A DNA stretch of 64,000 nt from Enterobacter vonholyi. GTDB taxonomy: Bacteria; Pseudomonadota; Gammaproteobacteria; Enterobacterales; Enterobacteriaceae. The stretch is from the NCBI RefSeq assembly GCF_008364555.1, contig NZ_VTUC01000006.1, positions 186,001 through 250,000 of the forward strand, in the 5' to 3' direction. Position 1 is the first letter of the stretch, and every line of letters starts with the position of its first letter. Below, one piece after another: positions 62,782-64,000 of this stretch. A program made the position numbers and the translations under genes. The notes beneath the pieces are model-generated. The model worked only from the letters and a program-made list of their open reading frames with translations. It was not told the DNA's origin and searched no databases.

Positions 62782-64000
62782 GTGTTCGGAAAACTATTGT
62801 TAAACTACATGCCAGGTTTACAAAATTTGTTAGCCTACGATAAAAGCTGGCTAAAACATGATGTTAAAGCCGGGTTATCCGTTGCGGCTGTAGCGCTACC
62901 CGTTGCGATTGCTTACGCTGAGCTGGCGGGTGTTGGGGCAATTGTAGGGCTCTATTCCTGCGTTTTACCAATGATAGCTTACGCACTGTTTGGCTCTTCA
63001 CGCCAGCTTATTGTGGGCCCAGATGCAACGACATGCGCGGTGATTGCGGCCGTCGTGTTTCCGCTTTCTGCGGGGAATCCCGAACTGCACTGGCAACTGA
63101 CAATTATCATGACATTGATGATGGGCGGGTGGTGCCTGCTGGCCAGTAAATTCCGCCTGGGCGCACTTGCCGATCTGCTTTCTCATCCCATTCTTACCGG
63201 CCTGCTTAACGGCGTAGCGGTGACGATTATTGTCGGGCAACTAGGCAAGGTGTTGGGGATTAAGCTTGATGAGGCGCAGGTTATTGAAAAAATAATCGCC
63301 TTGCCAGGCCGACTTTCAGATAGCCATTTATTAACCGTAGGGATATCCCTTTTTACGTTAATTATTTTAATGGCGATTAAAACGTATCGCAGCCAGTGGC
63401 CAGCACCTTTAATTGCCATTGTAATAACAACGGCACTGGTATGGGTGACCTCTGCGCAACAGTATGGGATTGCCACGATTGGGGGAGATGGCTTCCAGCC
63501 TGGTTTACCCGTCGTTAACTGGGGGGCGTTCCAGCCAGGTCCGATGCGTGATTTAGTGATCCCGGCGCTTAACCTGGCTTTGGTCAGTTTTGTGAGTCTG
63601 ATGCTTACCGCCCGAAGTTTTGCAGCGAAAAATGGCTATGAAATTAATGCTGATGCAGAGTTCAGAGCACTGGGTATTGCGAACATTATGTCTGGATTAT
63701 CTCAGGGGTTTGCAATCAGTGGAGCCGATTCCCGGACCGCAGTTAATGATTCAGTTGGGGGGAAAAGCCAGCTGGTTTCGGTGGTCGCAGCCTTGATCAT
63801 TGGTATCGTCGTGGTGTTTTTCACTCAGCCATTACAATACATTCCGGTATCTGCGTTAGGTATTGTTCTAATGTATGCCTCATGGTCATTAATTGATTTA
63901 CGTGGACTATGGAGCCTGAGGCGCAGAAATAAGCAGGCATTTCGTCTGGCCTTTTTCACGTTTGGCTGCGTTTTAATTATCGGCGTTATTCAGGGGATCG
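62782..64000 (+). CDS. SulP family inorganic anion transporter (3' end cut by window)
   Basis: Membrane transporter of the SLC26/SulP family; bacterial members carry sulfate, bicarbonate or dicarboxylates. The visible 406 codons contain multiple helices with the family blocks LSVAAVALPVAIAYAELAGV, GLYSCVLPMIAYALFGSSRQLIVGPDAT and GLSQGFAISGADSRTAVNDSVGGKSQLVS. A C-terminal STAS domain, if any, lies outside the window. The start is taken at GTG (62782), giving MFGKLLLNYMPGLQ, because GGAG at 62772-62775 is well placed; an ATG at 62809 is the alternative. Codon use is more AT-rich than in most of the window. Confidence 0.9.
   Translation, partial: MFGKLLLNYMPGLQNLLAYDKSWLKHDVKAGLSVAAVALPVAIAYAELAGVGAIVGLYSCVLPMIAYALFGSSRQLIVGPDATTCAVIAAVVFPLSAGNPELHWQLTIIMTLMMGGWCLLASKFRLGALADLLSHPILTGLLNGVAVTIIVGQLGKVLGIKLDEAQVIEKIIALPGRLSDSHLLTVGISLFTLIILMAIKTYRSQWPAPLIAIVITTALVWVTSAQQYGIATIGGDGFQPGLPVVNWGAFQPGPMRDLVIPALNLALVSFVSLMLTARSFAAKNGYEINADAEFRALGIANIMSGLSQGFAISGADSRTAVNDSVGGKSQLVSVVAALIIGIVVVFFTQPLQYIPVSALGIVLMYASWSLIDLRGLWSLRRRNKQAFRLAFFTFGCVLIIGVIQGI

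Overview
The window is chromosomal DNA from a member of the Enterobacteriaceae, most likely the Enterobacter cloacae complex or a close relative such as Lelliottia. The evidence is near-colinear protein matches, from memory, to the E. coli/Salmonella set tqsA, mdtJI, ydgD, asr, ynfM, ynfL, mlc, bioD2, clcB and puuADRCBEP, the Salmonella-type osmoprotectant operon osmVWXY next to clcB, and a resident rarA-oqxAB-oqxR efflux locus as in Klebsiella/Enterobacter. No phage, integron, complete IS element, CRISPR array, rRNA or tRNA was seen. Base composition is high-GC almost throughout; it falls at about 50.3-51.7 kb and 61-64 kb, which look accessory.

Layout. 0-1.6 kb: a 3'-truncated chemoreceptor with a sigma-28 type promoter. 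1.7-4.7 kb: pyridoxal reductase pdxI, SOS-controlled umuDC and a small unknown protein. 4.8-11.2 kb: small oxidoreductase genes each next to a regulator (LysR/atypical SDR; nitronate monooxygenase/LysR with a frameshift; MocR regulator/arylamine N-acetyltransferase). 11.2-18.3 kb: a four-gene unit of response regulator, histidine kinase, RND membrane-fusion lipoprotein and RND pump, divergent from a MipA/OmpV outer-membrane protein. 18.3-20.8 kb: yajD and a flavin monooxygenase/medium-chain reductase pair. 20.8-26.7 kb: tqsA, mdtJI with a probable mdtU leader ORF, a CHASE4-like GGDEF-EAL protein, ydgD, ydgU and asr with an RstA box. 26.7-27.3 kb: a non-coding block with repeats and a long-range inverted repeat.

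27.3-37.9 kb: an M32 carboxypeptidase, then the whole putrescine-utilisation cluster, with puuDRCBE and puuA/puuP divergent from one control region. Putrescine is imported by PuuP, glutamylated by PuuA, oxidised by PuuB and PuuC, hydrolysed by PuuD to GABA, and transaminated by PuuE; PuuR represses. 38-43.6 kb: ynfM, ynfL, mlc, bioD2, clcB. 43.8-47.2 kb: osmVWXY. 47.5-52.5 kb: a DUF1275 membrane protein, a GST, a VOC protein divergent from a TetR regulator over two tandem palindromes, a second aspartate-semialdehyde-dehydrogenase-like gene, and SOS gene yebG.

52.1-57.7 kb: activator rarA, divergent pump oqxAB and repressor oqxR. 57.9-61 kb: a second two-component system divergent from a second MipA/OmpV protein, repeating the 16-18 kb arrangement. 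61-64 kb: an unknown small barrel-like protein, a VOC protein, about 480 bases without a recognised gene, and the start of a SulP transporter that runs off the window.

The observations most worth following are the duplicated two-component/MipA modules, the rarA-oqxA control region, the twin TetR operators, the structured element at 27 kb, the leader ORFs before mdtJI and puuP, the single-base frameshift in the LysR gene at 8.17 kb, and the extra Asd-like gene.
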